From a virus, in IMG/VR virus record IMGVR_UViG_3300029813_000088, positions 1 to 37,611 of that record: 37,611 nt of DNA. One strand, given 5' to 3'. Made by a program: the position numbers and the translations under genes. Numbering within the stretch: the stretch's first letter is position 1; each line of letters opens with the position of its first letter. This document shows positions 1-6,186 of the stretch, in pieces. The notes beneath the pieces are model-generated. The model saw only the letters and a program-made list of their open reading frames with translations. It had not been told where the DNA came from and made no database searches.

Positions 1-144
1 ACTTCTGGGATATTAGAATTACATATTAAATTAAGCCCTGGAATACCAAAAAAGATATTCGATAAGTGGTGGAAATTTGATGCCAAACCAATTCACTGGA
101 TAATCGCTGCTCTTATTGCCAAGGAATTAGCCAAAGGAAAATAA
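1..144 (+). CDS. 3' end of an unknown early protein (partial)
   Basis: The frame is open from the first base of the window to TAA at 142-144, giving 47 C-terminal residues; the start lies outside the window. The visible tail has a KWWKF patch and ends in a helix-like stretch (IIAALIAKELAK). The next start codon follows two bases after the stop, so it belongs to the same rightward operon as the coiled-coil genes. I do not recognise the family. Confidence 0.6.
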   Translation, partial: TSGILELHIKLSPGIPKKIFDKWWKFDAKPIHWIIAALIAKELAKGK

Positions 145-146
145 AT

Positions 147-356
147 ATGAGTGATTATCCAATAGAATTTAGTCAGCTTGAGAAAGAAAATGAACAGCTC
201 CAAGCCGCCAACGAGGCCCTGCAAGCCGAAGTCAAGCGGCAATATCGAAAAGGATACGAAGATAGTTTAGAAGCATATGCTTGGTGGAAAGATGGTGTCC
301 AATATGTAGGAAGTTGTGGCACGACTCTTAAGCAAGCCCTAAAAGAAGGGGAATAA
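147..356 (+). CDS. small coiled-coil protein, tile family copy 1
   Basis: A 69-residue protein. Residues 8-31 are a heptad-like helix (LEKENEQLQAANEALQAEVK). The tail ends LKQALKEGE, a motif shared by the proteins at 7504 and 9840. The DNA encoding the helix (195-238) is nearly identical to 9900-9943. The middle (YEDSLEAYAWWKDGVQYVG) is not shared. No catalytic motif is visible; oligomerisation or partner binding is the likely role (inference). It is tightly packed between neighbours, with 2-base gaps on both sides. Confidence 0.7.
   Translation: MSDYPIEFSQLEKENEQLQAANEALQAEVKRQYRKGYEDSLEAYAWWKDGVQYVGSCGTTLKQALKEGE
195..238 (+). repeat. 44-bp coiled-coil DNA tile, copy A
   Basis: Matches 9900-9943 at 42 of 44 positions, almost 10 kb apart, in the same reading frame. 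Shorter relatives (core AAGCCGAAGTCAAGC) lie at about 443-458 and 568-585. The identity is at DNA level within otherwise different proteins, which suggests recent duplication or recombination between genes. Confidence 0.8.
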
Positions 357-358
357 AT

Positions 359-682
359 ATGGATGGAATTGAATTAGGTAAACTTGAAGAAGCCAATAGG
401 CGATATGCTGATGAGCGGCTTATTAAGCAGGTTGCTGAACTCCAAGCCGAAGTCAAGCAATCGAAAGAAAAGCTGGACAAGCTCAACGGTTACTATGTTG
501 GAACCGTTGAGAAGTTACAAAATATGGAAGCCAAGGTTGAGCAGTCAAAAGAAGAACTTGAAATAGCCAATGCCGAAGTCAAGCGGCTGAAAAGAGAAAA
601 AGAAATGGCATATAAGGAAGGTGAAATTAGCGGATTAAAACAAGCAGCGGCAATAATTAAGGAAACCAATGCGAAAAGCTGA
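359..682 (+). CDS. coiled-coil protein, tile family copy 2
   Basis: A 107-residue, almost entirely helical protein with repeated heptads (VAELQAEVKQSKEKLDKLN, then AKVEQSKEELEIANAEVKRLK). It ends in a lysine-rich tail. Its start is preceded by AAGGGGAATAAAT, nearly the same as the leader of the related gene at 9840, so the leader and the first codons (ATGGATGRA) appear to have been duplicated together. No enzyme signature. It is the last gene before a terminator-bearing leader at 712-796. Confidence 0.75.
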   Translation: MDGIELGKLEEANRRYADERLIKQVAELQAEVKQSKEKLDKLNGYYVGTVEKLQNMEAKVEQSKEELEIANAEVKRLKREKEMAYKEGEISGLKQAAAIIKETNAKS

Positions 683-706
683 CATATATATTTGGCCTAA
701 CACTAT
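679..706 (+). promoter_or_regulatory. possible sigma70-type promoter
   Basis: CTGACA (679-684) is a 5/6 match to the -35 consensus. CACTAT (701-706) is a poor -10 box at 16 bp spacing; TATCCT (704-709) is an alternative at 19 bp. It overlaps the stop codon of the preceding gene. It is called mainly because it sits just before a structured leader, as the better promoters at 2882 and 5408 do. Confidence 0.35.
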
Positions 707-711
707 CCTCC

Positions 712-796
712 GACTGAGGTTGGGTTCCTCCTTGAGCAGAAATGCCCAGCCTCAAAAACGGGCGTGGTGGACACAGACCCGCTGCGCCCAATTTTT
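712..796 (+). ncRNA. structured leader with two tandem hairpins
   Basis: Hairpin 1 pairs 715-724 with 745-754 (10 bp, one G-U, 20-nt loop). Hairpin 2 pairs 760-770 with 779-789 (11 bp, three G-U) and is followed by T5 at 792-796. The upstream CCTC at 708-711 can compete for the 5' arm of hairpin 1. Unlike the leaders at 2916 and 5443, I could not find interleaved (pseudoknot) pairing. The gene at 814 begins 17 bases after the T-run. Confidence 0.55.
760..796 (+). terminator. intrinsic terminator in front of the 814 gene
   Basis: An 11-bp GC-rich stem with an 8-nt loop (771-778) is followed after AA by five T. It ends the coiled-coil operon or attenuates entry into the next one. Confidence 0.65.
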
Positions 797-813
797 ATAT
801 TGAAAGGTAAATT

Positions 814-1056
814 ATGTCAAAACAAATAACGAGATGGGTAGGGAAAGAAAAGGATTATTGTTCTTTTTGGGATATTAAGAAGCCAAAGCCATCCTTTAAT
901 GGACACTGTTATTATGCTCCTCGCATAATCGGCGAAGGCCATCTTTACGATATTTCTTTATCTGTTGCCAAAAACATTGTTCCCGCCCTCAAAAAGATGA
1001 AAGTCGGCGAACTTCGCAAGATACGAATTATCGTAGAAGATAAAATGAAAGGTTAA
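814..1056 (+). CDS. hypothetical protein, 80 aa
   Basis: It starts at ATG after GAAAGG with good spacing. The protein has an aromatic N-terminal half (YCSFWDIKK, HCYYAPRI) and a basic C-terminal helix (IVPALKKMKVGELRKIRI). I do not recognise the family. It stands three bases ahead of the exonuclease gene and is probably co-transcribed and possibly functionally tied to it; the leader at 712-796 would control both. Confidence 0.7.
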   Translation: MSKQITRWVGKEKDYCSFWDIKKPKPSFNGHCYYAPRIIGEGHLYDISLSVAKNIVPALKKMKVGELRKIRIIVEDKMKG

Positions 1057-1059
1057 GTT

Positions 1060-1884
1060 ATGAAAATCAAAGTAATGGCTGGTTTTTCAGGTGTTATCGC
1101 TACGGGTTCCTATCAAAATGCACGGCCAAGCTATACGGCAGAGATAGAATTTGAAGTGGCTGATGGTCAAGTTTCAAATGCCATAGATAATTTCCAAAAA
1201 AAGCTCCAAGAAATCTGTTATCGGAATTTCAAACAGGACGAACAAACTCAAACCATTGAAAGAATCCAACGGGAACGCAAGGACTTTAGAATATACCAGG
1301 GTGGTTTTCCATCGGTAACATCTATCCTTAATTGGGACGCCGATTTTTGGGTAACTGCTGTTGAACTTCAACAATACGCTTCGCAAGGCAGTCTTATCCA
1401 CGCCCAAGTTGCAGAATACATCAAGACGGGCGAATGGAGACCTGTTGATAAAATAGACGGCACTTGGTCTGACTTGGTTATCATAAAAAAAGGCGAGCTT
1501 CAATTGCCTATTAGCGGCTGGAGTTTTCCCGATTTTCTAAAAAAATACCCTGTTGATAAAATGGTTTGTGGCGAACCAATTATAAGTAAAGAACACAAAT
1601 TCGGCGGCACACCGGATATAAGAGTCTGTTATTACGAAGGCAAAAAGACCCTTGCCGATGTCAAACGGACTCCGCAACCACTCAAGAATTTCAAGCAGAT
1701 TGCCGCCTATATAATCGCCGAAGAGGAAAACGGCGAAAGTCCATACGAGCAAATGATGATAATTGTACTCAATGACAAGACCAAACAAGGTTTTTCCAAA
1801 CCGGTTATTTCAACGAAAATTGGTCAATACAAACAGATGTTTCTCAAAGACCGAGAGGATTTCAAGAAAAGATATGGAATCTAA
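1060..1884 (+). CDS. PD-(D/E)XK exonuclease, RecB/Cas4-like
   Basis: A 274-residue protein with the nuclease core in its C-terminal half: E172, GGTPD with D186, DVK at 200-202 (Asp in place of the usual Glu of ExK), and QxxxY at 213-217. An upstream GSLIHAQVAEY segment matches the conserved His helix of RecB-like exonucleases. In this superfamily the acidic residues bind metal for phosphodiester hydrolysis, so processing of DNA ends during replication or recombination is likely. The N-terminal 90 residues are not recognised. Its stop overlaps the next gene, and an SSB-like gene lies three genes downstream, as in phage recombination modules. Confidence 0.8.
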   Translation: MKIKVMAGFSGVIATGSYQNARPSYTAEIEFEVADGQVSNAIDNFQKKLQEICYRNFKQDEQTQTIERIQRERKDFRIYQGGFPSVTSILNWDADFWVTAVELQQYASQGSLIHAQVAEYIKTGEWRPVDKIDGTWSDLVIIKKGELQLPISGWSFPDFLKKYPVDKMVCGEPIISKEHKFGGTPDIRVCYYEGKKTLADVKRTPQPLKNFKQIAAYIIAEEENGESPYEQMMIIVLNDKTKQGFSKPVISTKIGQYKQMFLKDREDFKKRYGI

Positions 1885-2044
1885 TATCCTGCAACAGATT
1901 AGCAAACTGCCGGCAAAAGAAAAACGGCAAATACGGGCGGCTATAAACCACGACCTCGGCACGCTTTACGCCGCCCAGCAGAGGCGCAAGAAGATAGTGT
2001 CGGCCAAAACCCAAATTGAGCAAGGATTAGAAAAGGAGATGTAA
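1874..2044 (+). CDS. small basic helical protein, 56 aa
   Basis: The start at 1874 overlaps the end of the exonuclease gene by 11 bases. A longer frame opens further upstream, but that part would be read entirely inside the exonuclease gene. The product is charged and helical (ISKLPAKEKRQIRAAINHDL, then QQRRKKIV). No known family; translational coupling to the exonuclease is inferred. The stop directly abuts the next ATG at 2045. Confidence 0.55.
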   Translation: MESNILQQISKLPAKEKRQIRAAINHDLGTLYAAQQRRKKIVSAKTQIEQGLEKEM

Positions 2045-2269
2045 ATGGATGAATTTCGCAAAACAAAAAACGGAATAGCTATTTGTCCTTTTTTTTCTTG
2101 GACAAGTGAAAACATCGAAAGATTGGGGCATACAGAAGAAGATGTGAATTTAACACATTGTACTCATCTTGACAATCCAAATTTGAATGAAGGAAATTGC
2201 CAGAAGAAATTATGCCCTTTGTTAGATATACAACTGAAAATGAATTTAGAAAGTGAGGTGAAGAAGTGA
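2045..2269 (+). CDS. Cys/His-rich small protein, 74 aa
   Basis: It follows GGAGATGTAA. Cysteines at 14, 39, 52 and 57 with nearby histidines (THCTH) suggest a metal-binding fold. I do not recognise it. Its stop overlaps the GTG of the SSB-like gene (GTGA), so the two are probably translationally coupled. Confidence 0.65.
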   Translation: MDEFRKTKNGIAICPFFSWTSENIERLGHTEEDVNLTHCTHLDNPNLNEGNCQKKLCPLLDIQLKMNLESEVKK

Positions 2270-2874
2270 ATTTTAATGCAGTAGAAGCCAATAACGGCAA
2301 TCTGGTAGATATGTTCGGCATTTTTACGGAAATTGGCGGGGTTCAATACACCGCTAATCAAAAGGCCAAGGCAATCTGTAAAATAACCGATGATACCGGC
2401 GTAAGCCACAAAGTGCATTTACACAAAGGAAGTGGGGATTTGCCAGGCACAAGTTTTCTTCAACAAAGGCACGCATTTAGTCTGTCTACATTCCAAGGCA
2501 CTTATCAAGGAAATATCTATACGGGCTATTCCGGCTTTTGGAAAGGCCAAGCCCAAGTACAACAACCCCCCGCCCAGAATGCCCCACAAGCCCCCCAGCA
2601 ACCCCGCCAGGGCGTTCAAGCCCCCAAAGGCGATGATATGACCCGAATACGCTCGATGGCCTTGTCTTACGCAAAAGATATGGTATGTGAAGGCAAGTTA
2701 GACAAAGACCTTTTACCAGCTATGGCTAATGAATTTACGGCCTACATAATATCAGGGCGATGGTTTGACAAGACAGTTAAAGAGAGCGGCCAGCCGAATC
2801 CCGCCGAAAGCAGGAAAATGGCAGACGAATTTGAGGCCGGAATGGACGAAGGTCAAGATGACGTTTCGTTTTGA
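2266..2874 (+). CDS. SSB-like single-stranded DNA-binding protein
   Basis: The GTG start follows GAGGTG. Three parts are visible in 202 residues: a beta-rich N-terminal domain (about 1-90) compatible with an OB fold, a Pro/Gln-rich linker (about 95-120, QQPPAQNAPQAPQQP), and a helical domain. The end is acidic and finishes DDVSF. Bacterial SSB ends in DDIPF, which binds partner proteins, and also has a P/Q linker. The family assignment is inferred from architecture, not from a recognised OB signature. The extra helical segment (120-175) is unusual for SSB. Confidence 0.6.
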   Translation: MNFNAVEANNGNLVDMFGIFTEIGGVQYTANQKAKAICKITDDTGVSHKVHLHKGSGDLPGTSFLQQRHAFSLSTFQGTYQGNIYTGYSGFWKGQAQVQQPPAQNAPQAPQQPRQGVQAPKGDDMTRIRSMALSYAKDMVCEGKLDKDLLPAMANEFTAYIISGRWFDKTVKESGQPNPAESRKMADEFEAGMDEGQDDVSF

Positions 2875-2881
2875 AATAAAT

Positions 2882-2909
2882 TTGACATTCTCCAATAAAG
2901 AGCTATACT
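2882..2909 (+). promoter_or_regulatory. strong sigma70-type promoter
   Basis: TTGACA (2882-2887), a 16-bp spacer and TATACT (2904-2909). It lies just downstream of the SSB-like gene. Transcription should start near 2916, immediately before helix 1 of the pseudoknot leader. Confidence 0.85.
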
Positions 2910-2915
2910 TATGAT

Positions 2916-3006
2916 ATGCTACGCAGAGCAATACAATCAATTAAGGCCAGCCGAAGGCAAATCGAGCGAAAGCTCAATCTGCGTAGCAACTTTGGCTGGC
3001 TTTTTT
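2916..3006 (+). ncRNA. pseudoknot-terminator leader RNA, copy 1
   Basis: Helix 1 pairs 2917-2927 with 2978-2988 (11 bp, perfect). Helix 2 pairs 2946-2956 with 2990-3000 (11 bp, one G-U). The 5' arm of helix 2 lies in the loop of helix 1 and its 3' arm is one base past helix 1, so this is an H-type pseudoknot. A GAGC-GAAA-GCTC tetraloop hairpin (2964-2975) sits in the connecting loop. T6 at 3001-3006 directly follows helix 2. The next gene begins 15 bases later with GGAGAT as ribosome binding site. It is either an attenuating leader or a discrete RNA of about 91 nt. Confidence 0.75.
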
Positions 3007-3021
3007 ATTGGAGATAATCAG

Positions 3022-3471
3022 ATGGAACGAATACCACTTACACAAGGTCAATTCACAATTGTGGATAACGAAGATTTTGGGTGGCTCTCGAAATTCAAAT
3101 GGTGTGCACTTTGGCAGCCAAAAACGCAAAGTTTCTATGCGGCAAGATATAGCAAAAGAAAAAACGGCAAACGTTATCTTATTTATATGGCAAGGCAAAT
3201 TCTTGGCTTGACCTACGGCGACAAGCACCAAGCAGACCACATTTACCACGATACCCTTGATAACCGCAGGTCAGAATTGCAGATAGTTACCAATCAGCAA
3301 AACAATTTCAATCGAAAAAACTCAAAAGGCTATCATTGGAATAAACCGGCAAAGAAATATCTTGCGCAAATAAAATTAAACGGCAAACAGATACACCTGG
3401 GATATTTTCAAGTTGCTCAAGAAGCCCATAGTGCTTATTTACAGGCAAAGAAACGATATCATAAATTCTGA
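3022..3471 (+). CDS. HNH endonuclease with AP2-type DNA-binding domain
   Basis: Start at 3022 was chosen because GGAGAT lies just upstream; a frame from 2911 would read through the structured RNA. The 149-residue product has an HNH core (D72-H73, DNRR at 80-83, NQQNN at 91-95) and an AP2-like region (about 104-149, GYHWNKPAKKYLAQIKLNGK then LGYF). Such HNH-AP2 proteins are mobile, often homing, endonucleases in phages. It has its own promoter and leader, consistent with an independently expressed insertion. No intron or split target gene is visible nearby. Confidence 0.85.
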   Translation: MERIPLTQGQFTIVDNEDFGWLSKFKWCALWQPKTQSFYAARYSKRKNGKRYLIYMARQILGLTYGDKHQADHIYHDTLDNRRSELQIVTNQQNNFNRKNSKGYHWNKPAKKYLAQIKLNGKQIHLGYFQVAQEAHSAYLQAKKRYHKF

Positions 3472-3484
3472 AAGGGATGGTTAA

Positions 3485-3844
3485 TTGGAAATTCTTAAAA
3501 TTGCAGAAGTTATCCAGAAACTCATCGTAGAGATAGGTCAAACGAGAAGAGAAATTCTCGACAAAGGCAAGGCCAAAGCTAAAGCCATTTCAAACTACGA
3601 CCGCAAGATAGCCGTTACTCTTGCCGAGCTACGAAACACCGAATCATACGAGCTTGCCAGTAAGAGTTACAAGAGCCCGCCCGTAACCATAGCAGAGAAG
3701 ATAGCCAAAGGAATATGCTCTGAGGAAAGATACGACTTGGAATTGGCCGATAGTGATTACAAAGCAACAATAAGCAACCTTAATGCTCTTCTTGCGCAAC
3801 TCAACGGCTACCAAAGCATTTACCGACACTTGGAAAATGTTTAA
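3485..3844 (+). CDS. phage coiled-coil protein, 119 aa
   Basis: TTG start after AGGGATGG. An N-terminal helix is followed by a conserved-looking end (CSEERYDLELADSDYKATISN, then LNGYQSIYRHLE). Similar small proteins are familiar to me from phage replication/recombination regions near SSB genes, without a proven function; that resemblance is from memory. It sits 13 bases after the HNH gene. Confidence 0.65.
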   Translation: MEILKIAEVIQKLIVEIGQTRREILDKGKAKAKAISNYDRKIAVTLAELRNTESYELASKSYKSPPVTIAEKIAKGICSEERYDLELADSDYKATISNLNALLAQLNGYQSIYRHLENV

Positions 3845-3850
3845 TTCCAG

Positions 3851-3869
3851 AGCCAAGAAGATAGGAGAA
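3851..3869 (+). repeat. duplicated ribosome-binding cassette, copy 1
   Basis: A 19-base stretch (AGCCAAGAAGATAGGAGAA) recurs at 4132-4150 with one A/G change. Each copy ends six or five bases before a start codon, at 3876 and 4156 respectively. Confidence 0.75.
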
Positions 3870-3875
3870 TAAAGG

Positions 3876-4133
3876 ATGAGATACAAAAAGAAACCAATAA
3901 TTGTTGATGCTGTGCGATGGACGGGCAAAAATACCCCCGAAGTTATAAGATTTTGCCCTTTCACAGTTAGAATATTTGACGGGAGAAAAATATCTCATTT
4001 GTTGATTCCAACATTAGAAGGAAACCGCCCAGTACAAAAAGGCAATTGGATTATCAAGGACATTATTAAAGGCGAATTTTATCCCTGCAAGCCAGATATA
4101 TTCGCAACCACATACGAAAGGACATTTCTTTAG
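3876..4133 (+). CDS. conserved phage protein (GEFYPCKPDIF family), 85 aa
   Basis: A 85-residue protein beginning KKKPIIVDAVRWTG and ending GNWIIKDIIKGEFYPCKPDIF. This pattern is widespread among small phage proteins of unknown function. It is probably a compact beta fold. It is led by the duplicated cassette at 3851. The function is unknown. Confidence 0.8.
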   Translation: MRYKKKPIIVDAVRWTGKNTPEVIRFCPFTVRIFDGRKISHLLIPTLEGNRPVQKGNWIIKDIIKGEFYPCKPDIFATTYERTFL

Positions 4134-4150
4134 CCGAGAAGATAGGAGAA
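4132..4150 (+). repeat. duplicated ribosome-binding cassette, copy 2
   Basis: Second copy of the 3851-3869 cassette, starting inside the stop codon of the preceding gene and supplying AGGAG for the start at 4156. Confidence 0.75.
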
Positions 4151-4155
4151 CGAAG

Positions 4156-4341
4156 ATGCCATTAAGAGATAAGCCAATAGAGATAGATGATGACAATTGG
4201 TATTACGAAGAAAGGCAGGGCGTTTGCGTTGTTCATCGAGTCAAAGACCACGATGACCAATACTTAAAAACCGACCAGTTTTACATACCCTGGAAAAGAT
4301 TATTAGAAAGCGTTAAACGCAAATTCAATTTGAAACCCTAA
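4156..4341 (+). CDS. hypothetical protein, 61 aa
   Basis: A small acidic-then-basic protein (EIDDDNWYYEERQG, then WKRLLESVKRKFNLKP). Translation starts after the AGGAG of the duplicated cassette. One base separates its stop from the methyltransferase start, so a linked role in DNA modification is possible but not shown. Confidence 0.65.
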   Translation: MPLRDKPIEIDDDNWYYEERQGVCVVHRVKDHDDQYLKTDQFYIPWKRLLESVKRKFNLKP

Positions 4342-4342
4342 A

Positions 4343-5191
4343 ATGACTTTACCCCTCAATACCATCTTGAACGGTGATTGTTTAGAAGTTATGAAGGATT
4401 GGCCTGACGATTCTGCGGATTTAGTCTTTTGTAGTCCACCCTATGAGGACGCACGGACATACGGTATCGACTTCAATCTTAAAGGTCAAGATTGGGTTGA
4501 TTGGGCTTTGCCTCGTTTTGTGGAATGTGTGAGAGTGTGTAAAGGACTTGTGTGTTGGGTAGTGGAAGGAAAAACAAAACAATACAGATGGTCGGCCACG
4601 CCAGCGCTGTTGATGGCGGATTTGCACAGAGCAGGAGTAAGCCTTCGTAAGCCGCCGGCGTTTCACAGAGTAGGAATCTCTGGCAGCGGAGGCCCAGATT
4701 GGCTCCGCAATGATTATGAATTTATTATCTGCGCAACAAGCGGTCGCTTGCCCTGGTCGGATAATGTGGCTATGGGAATGCCGTGCAAATATCCGGTTGG
4801 CGGAGAGATGTCATATCGCAACAAGAATGGTGAACGAAAAAATGCAAGCGAATCCCAAAGACGAAAAGGAATTAAAGGGCACACTGTTGCCTATAATCCC
4901 CCAAAAATTGCTAATCCGGGCAACATAATTAGATGTCGGGTTGGCGGTGGCGTTGATAATAAAATATCACATGAAAACGAAGCTCCCTTCCCAGAAAAAT
5001 TAGCAGAATTTTTCATAAGGTCATTTTGTCCGCCGAATGGTGTAGTTGTTGATTGTTATAGTGGTTCGGGAACAACAGTTTCGGCAGCAAAGCAACTCGG
5101 GCGCAGGTGGATAGCGATAGATATAAGAAAAAGTCAATGCGAATTAACAGCAAGAAGATTAAAGGCTGTCCAAATGCCCTTATGGAGATAG
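4343..5191 (+). CDS. DNA methyltransferase, N4-cytosine/N6-adenine, beta class
   Basis: A 282-residue protein with motif IV CSPPY at 30-34 and the AdoMet-binding motif I DCYSGSGTT at 237-245. The order IV before I defines the beta class, as in M.PvuII-like enzymes. SPPY is more typical of N4-cytosine methylation than DPPY. The variable middle (about 115-215) would be the target-recognition part. No restriction endonuclease partner is adjacent, so this is likely an orphan enzyme protecting phage DNA from host restriction. Confidence 0.9.
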   Translation: MTLPLNTILNGDCLEVMKDWPDDSADLVFCSPPYEDARTYGIDFNLKGQDWVDWALPRFVECVRVCKGLVCWVVEGKTKQYRWSATPALLMADLHRAGVSLRKPPAFHRVGISGSGGPDWLRNDYEFIICATSGRLPWSDNVAMGMPCKYPVGGEMSYRNKNGERKNASESQRRKGIKGHTVAYNPPKIANPGNIIRCRVGGGVDNKISHENEAPFPEKLAEFFIRSFCPPNGVVVDCYSGSGTTVSAAKQLGRRWIAIDIRKSQCELTARRLKAVQMPLWR

Positions 5192-5250
5192 CCTTAACCC
5201 GCATAGCCCAGGCCAAGAAGGGCTATGAATTGTTAGAGATGAACAAATGA
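5182..5250 (+). CDS. possible 22-residue peptide
   Basis: A short frame that starts inside the methyltransferase end and ends in an ATGA overlap with the next gene (5247). The peptide is helical (MEIALTRIAQAKKGYELLEMNK). The overlap is the only support; it may simply be a coupling ORF or chance. Confidence 0.25.
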   Translation: MEIALTRIAQAKKGYELLEMNK

Positions 5251-5411
5251 GTGTAACATATCCAGCCCAATGTTCTTGTGGCCATTTATTTCTTGAAAAA
5301 TACAAATTGGCTAAACCGAACAAAAAGGGCGAAGTTGGGTTTTGTTGGTGCGGATTTTGCAGAAAGAAATATATGGTCAAGCCGAGAAAGAAAAAAATAA
5401 ATAATCCTTGA
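5247..5411 (+). CDS. small zinc-ribbon-like protein, 54 aa
   Basis: It has two Cys clusters, CSC at 9-11 and CWCGFC at 33-38, with a basic C-terminal tail (KPRKKK). It is probably a metal-stabilised nucleic-acid-binding micro-protein. Its stop codon lies inside the -35 box of the promoter at 5408, so transcription of the next unit begins exactly where this gene ends. No family is recognised. Confidence 0.6.
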   Translation: MSVTYPAQCSCGHLFLEKYKLAKPNKKGEVGFCWCGFCRKKYMVKPRKKKINNP

Positions 5412-5436
5412 CTCCCCTCGGAGCGGGGCGGATAAT
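5408..5436 (+). promoter_or_regulatory. sigma70-type promoter with a dyad in the spacer
   Basis: TTGACT (5408-5413), a 17-bp spacer and GATAAT (5431-5436). The spacer contains CCCCTCGGAGCGGGG, an inverted CCCC/GGGG that could serve as an operator. Predicted transcription start is near 5443, two bases before helix 1 of the pseudoknot leader. Confidence 0.8.
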
Positions 5437-5442
5437 GGTGAG

Positions 5443-5537
5443 TATGAACCATACGATAAATAAAGTGTCTTTAATCTGCCGGAGTCGCATCCTGGGCTTT
5501 ACCGCCCATCGTATGGTTCAGCTTCGGCAGATTTTTT
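5443..5537 (+). ncRNA. pseudoknot-terminator leader RNA, copy 2
   Basis: Helix 1 pairs 5445-5457 with 5508-5520 (13 bp, perfect). Helix 2 pairs 5473-5485 with 5521-5533 (13 bp, two G-U). The 3' arms abut with no linker, so the two helices can stack coaxially in an H-type pseudoknot. A GGGC/GCCC mini-hairpin (5494-5497 with 5504-5507) occupies the second loop. T6 lies at 5532-5537. Sequence differs from the 2916 copy but the topology, length (about 95 nt) and position between promoter and gene are the same. Confidence 0.8.
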
Positions 5538-5554
5538 ATTGAGAAAAGAGAATT

Positions 5555-6142
5555 ATGAAAACAGCAATAAATGGAAAAGTGAGATTAAAATTATTTTGGG
5601 GCGGGCTGTATTCTGGCGGGGGAATGACCCCGATAAACAGAGTCTTCAAGTTGGGCAAATTAACATTGGCAAAAGTTGTTTATTCAAAACTTTCGCCGTT
5701 TAGCCCTCGTTATTACCGAGCGGATGTTTTGGCGTTATTGCGTCAGGATTACGATGTTAGGTGGGAAGATTGTGGCGACAACGAGATGTGGCATTTGGTA
5801 TATTCCAAATTAGATGAGGGATACGTTGGCAGGCCAGAAGAAGCCTATCGGCTTTTACAACAAGGGATAAGAGATGTTCAGAAGTCAGAGCCTAATCATA
5901 AAGTTTGTTCTATCGGATTTAATCCAACAGAGCAGAAATGGTATGGTTGGAGCCATCGGGCAAGATATGGGTTTGGGATTGGGGACGTAGTGAACAGGGG
6001 TGATTGTTGTGCTTCAAGTGGTTGGACAGAAGAATATCTAAAAACCCACAAAGACCCTTATGTTTTACCAATTGGCTTTAAGGCCAAAACATTAAAAGAC
6101 GCAAAGCGTATGGCCGTGGCTTTTGCGGAAAGTGTTTCATAA
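5555..6142 (+). CDS. hypothetical phage protein, 195 aa (GWSHRA motif)
   Basis: Starts after AAGAGAATT, 17 bases past the T-run of the leader RNA. It has many aromatic and charged residues and a segment SIGFNPTEQKWYGWSHRA followed by GFGIGD. The segment rings familiar from large-phage proteins of unknown function, but I cannot give a role. It is the only gene before a 44-base gap, so it may be the single regulated target of the leader. Confidence 0.75.
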   Translation: MKTAINGKVRLKLFWGGLYSGGGMTPINRVFKLGKLTLAKVVYSKLSPFSPRYYRADVLALLRQDYDVRWEDCGDNEMWHLVYSKLDEGYVGRPEEAYRLLQQGIRDVQKSEPNHKVCSIGFNPTEQKWYGWSHRARYGFGIGDVVNRGDCCASSGWTEEYLKTHKDPYVLPIGFKAKTLKDAKRMAVAFAESVS

Positions 6143-6186
6143 AAACCCAGTTTTTATATTATCACTGTGCTGGTTCTAATAAATAG

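Noticed and set aside
2880-3471. HEARO-type RNA associated with an HNH endonuclease
   Set aside because: HEARO RNAs are about 300 nt and go with IsrB-type proteins. This RNA is about 91 nt, is promoter-proximal, and the protein is a small HNH-AP2 enzyme.
5408-6142. A type III toxin-antitoxin locus (pseudoknot RNA, terminator, then a gene of about 190 codons)
   Set aside because: The layout is similar, but the antitoxin RNAs of ToxIN, CptIN and TenpIN are tandem repeats of a short pseudoknot upstream of a separate terminator. Here there is one large pseudoknot that includes the terminator, and the downstream protein has no feature I recognise from those toxins.
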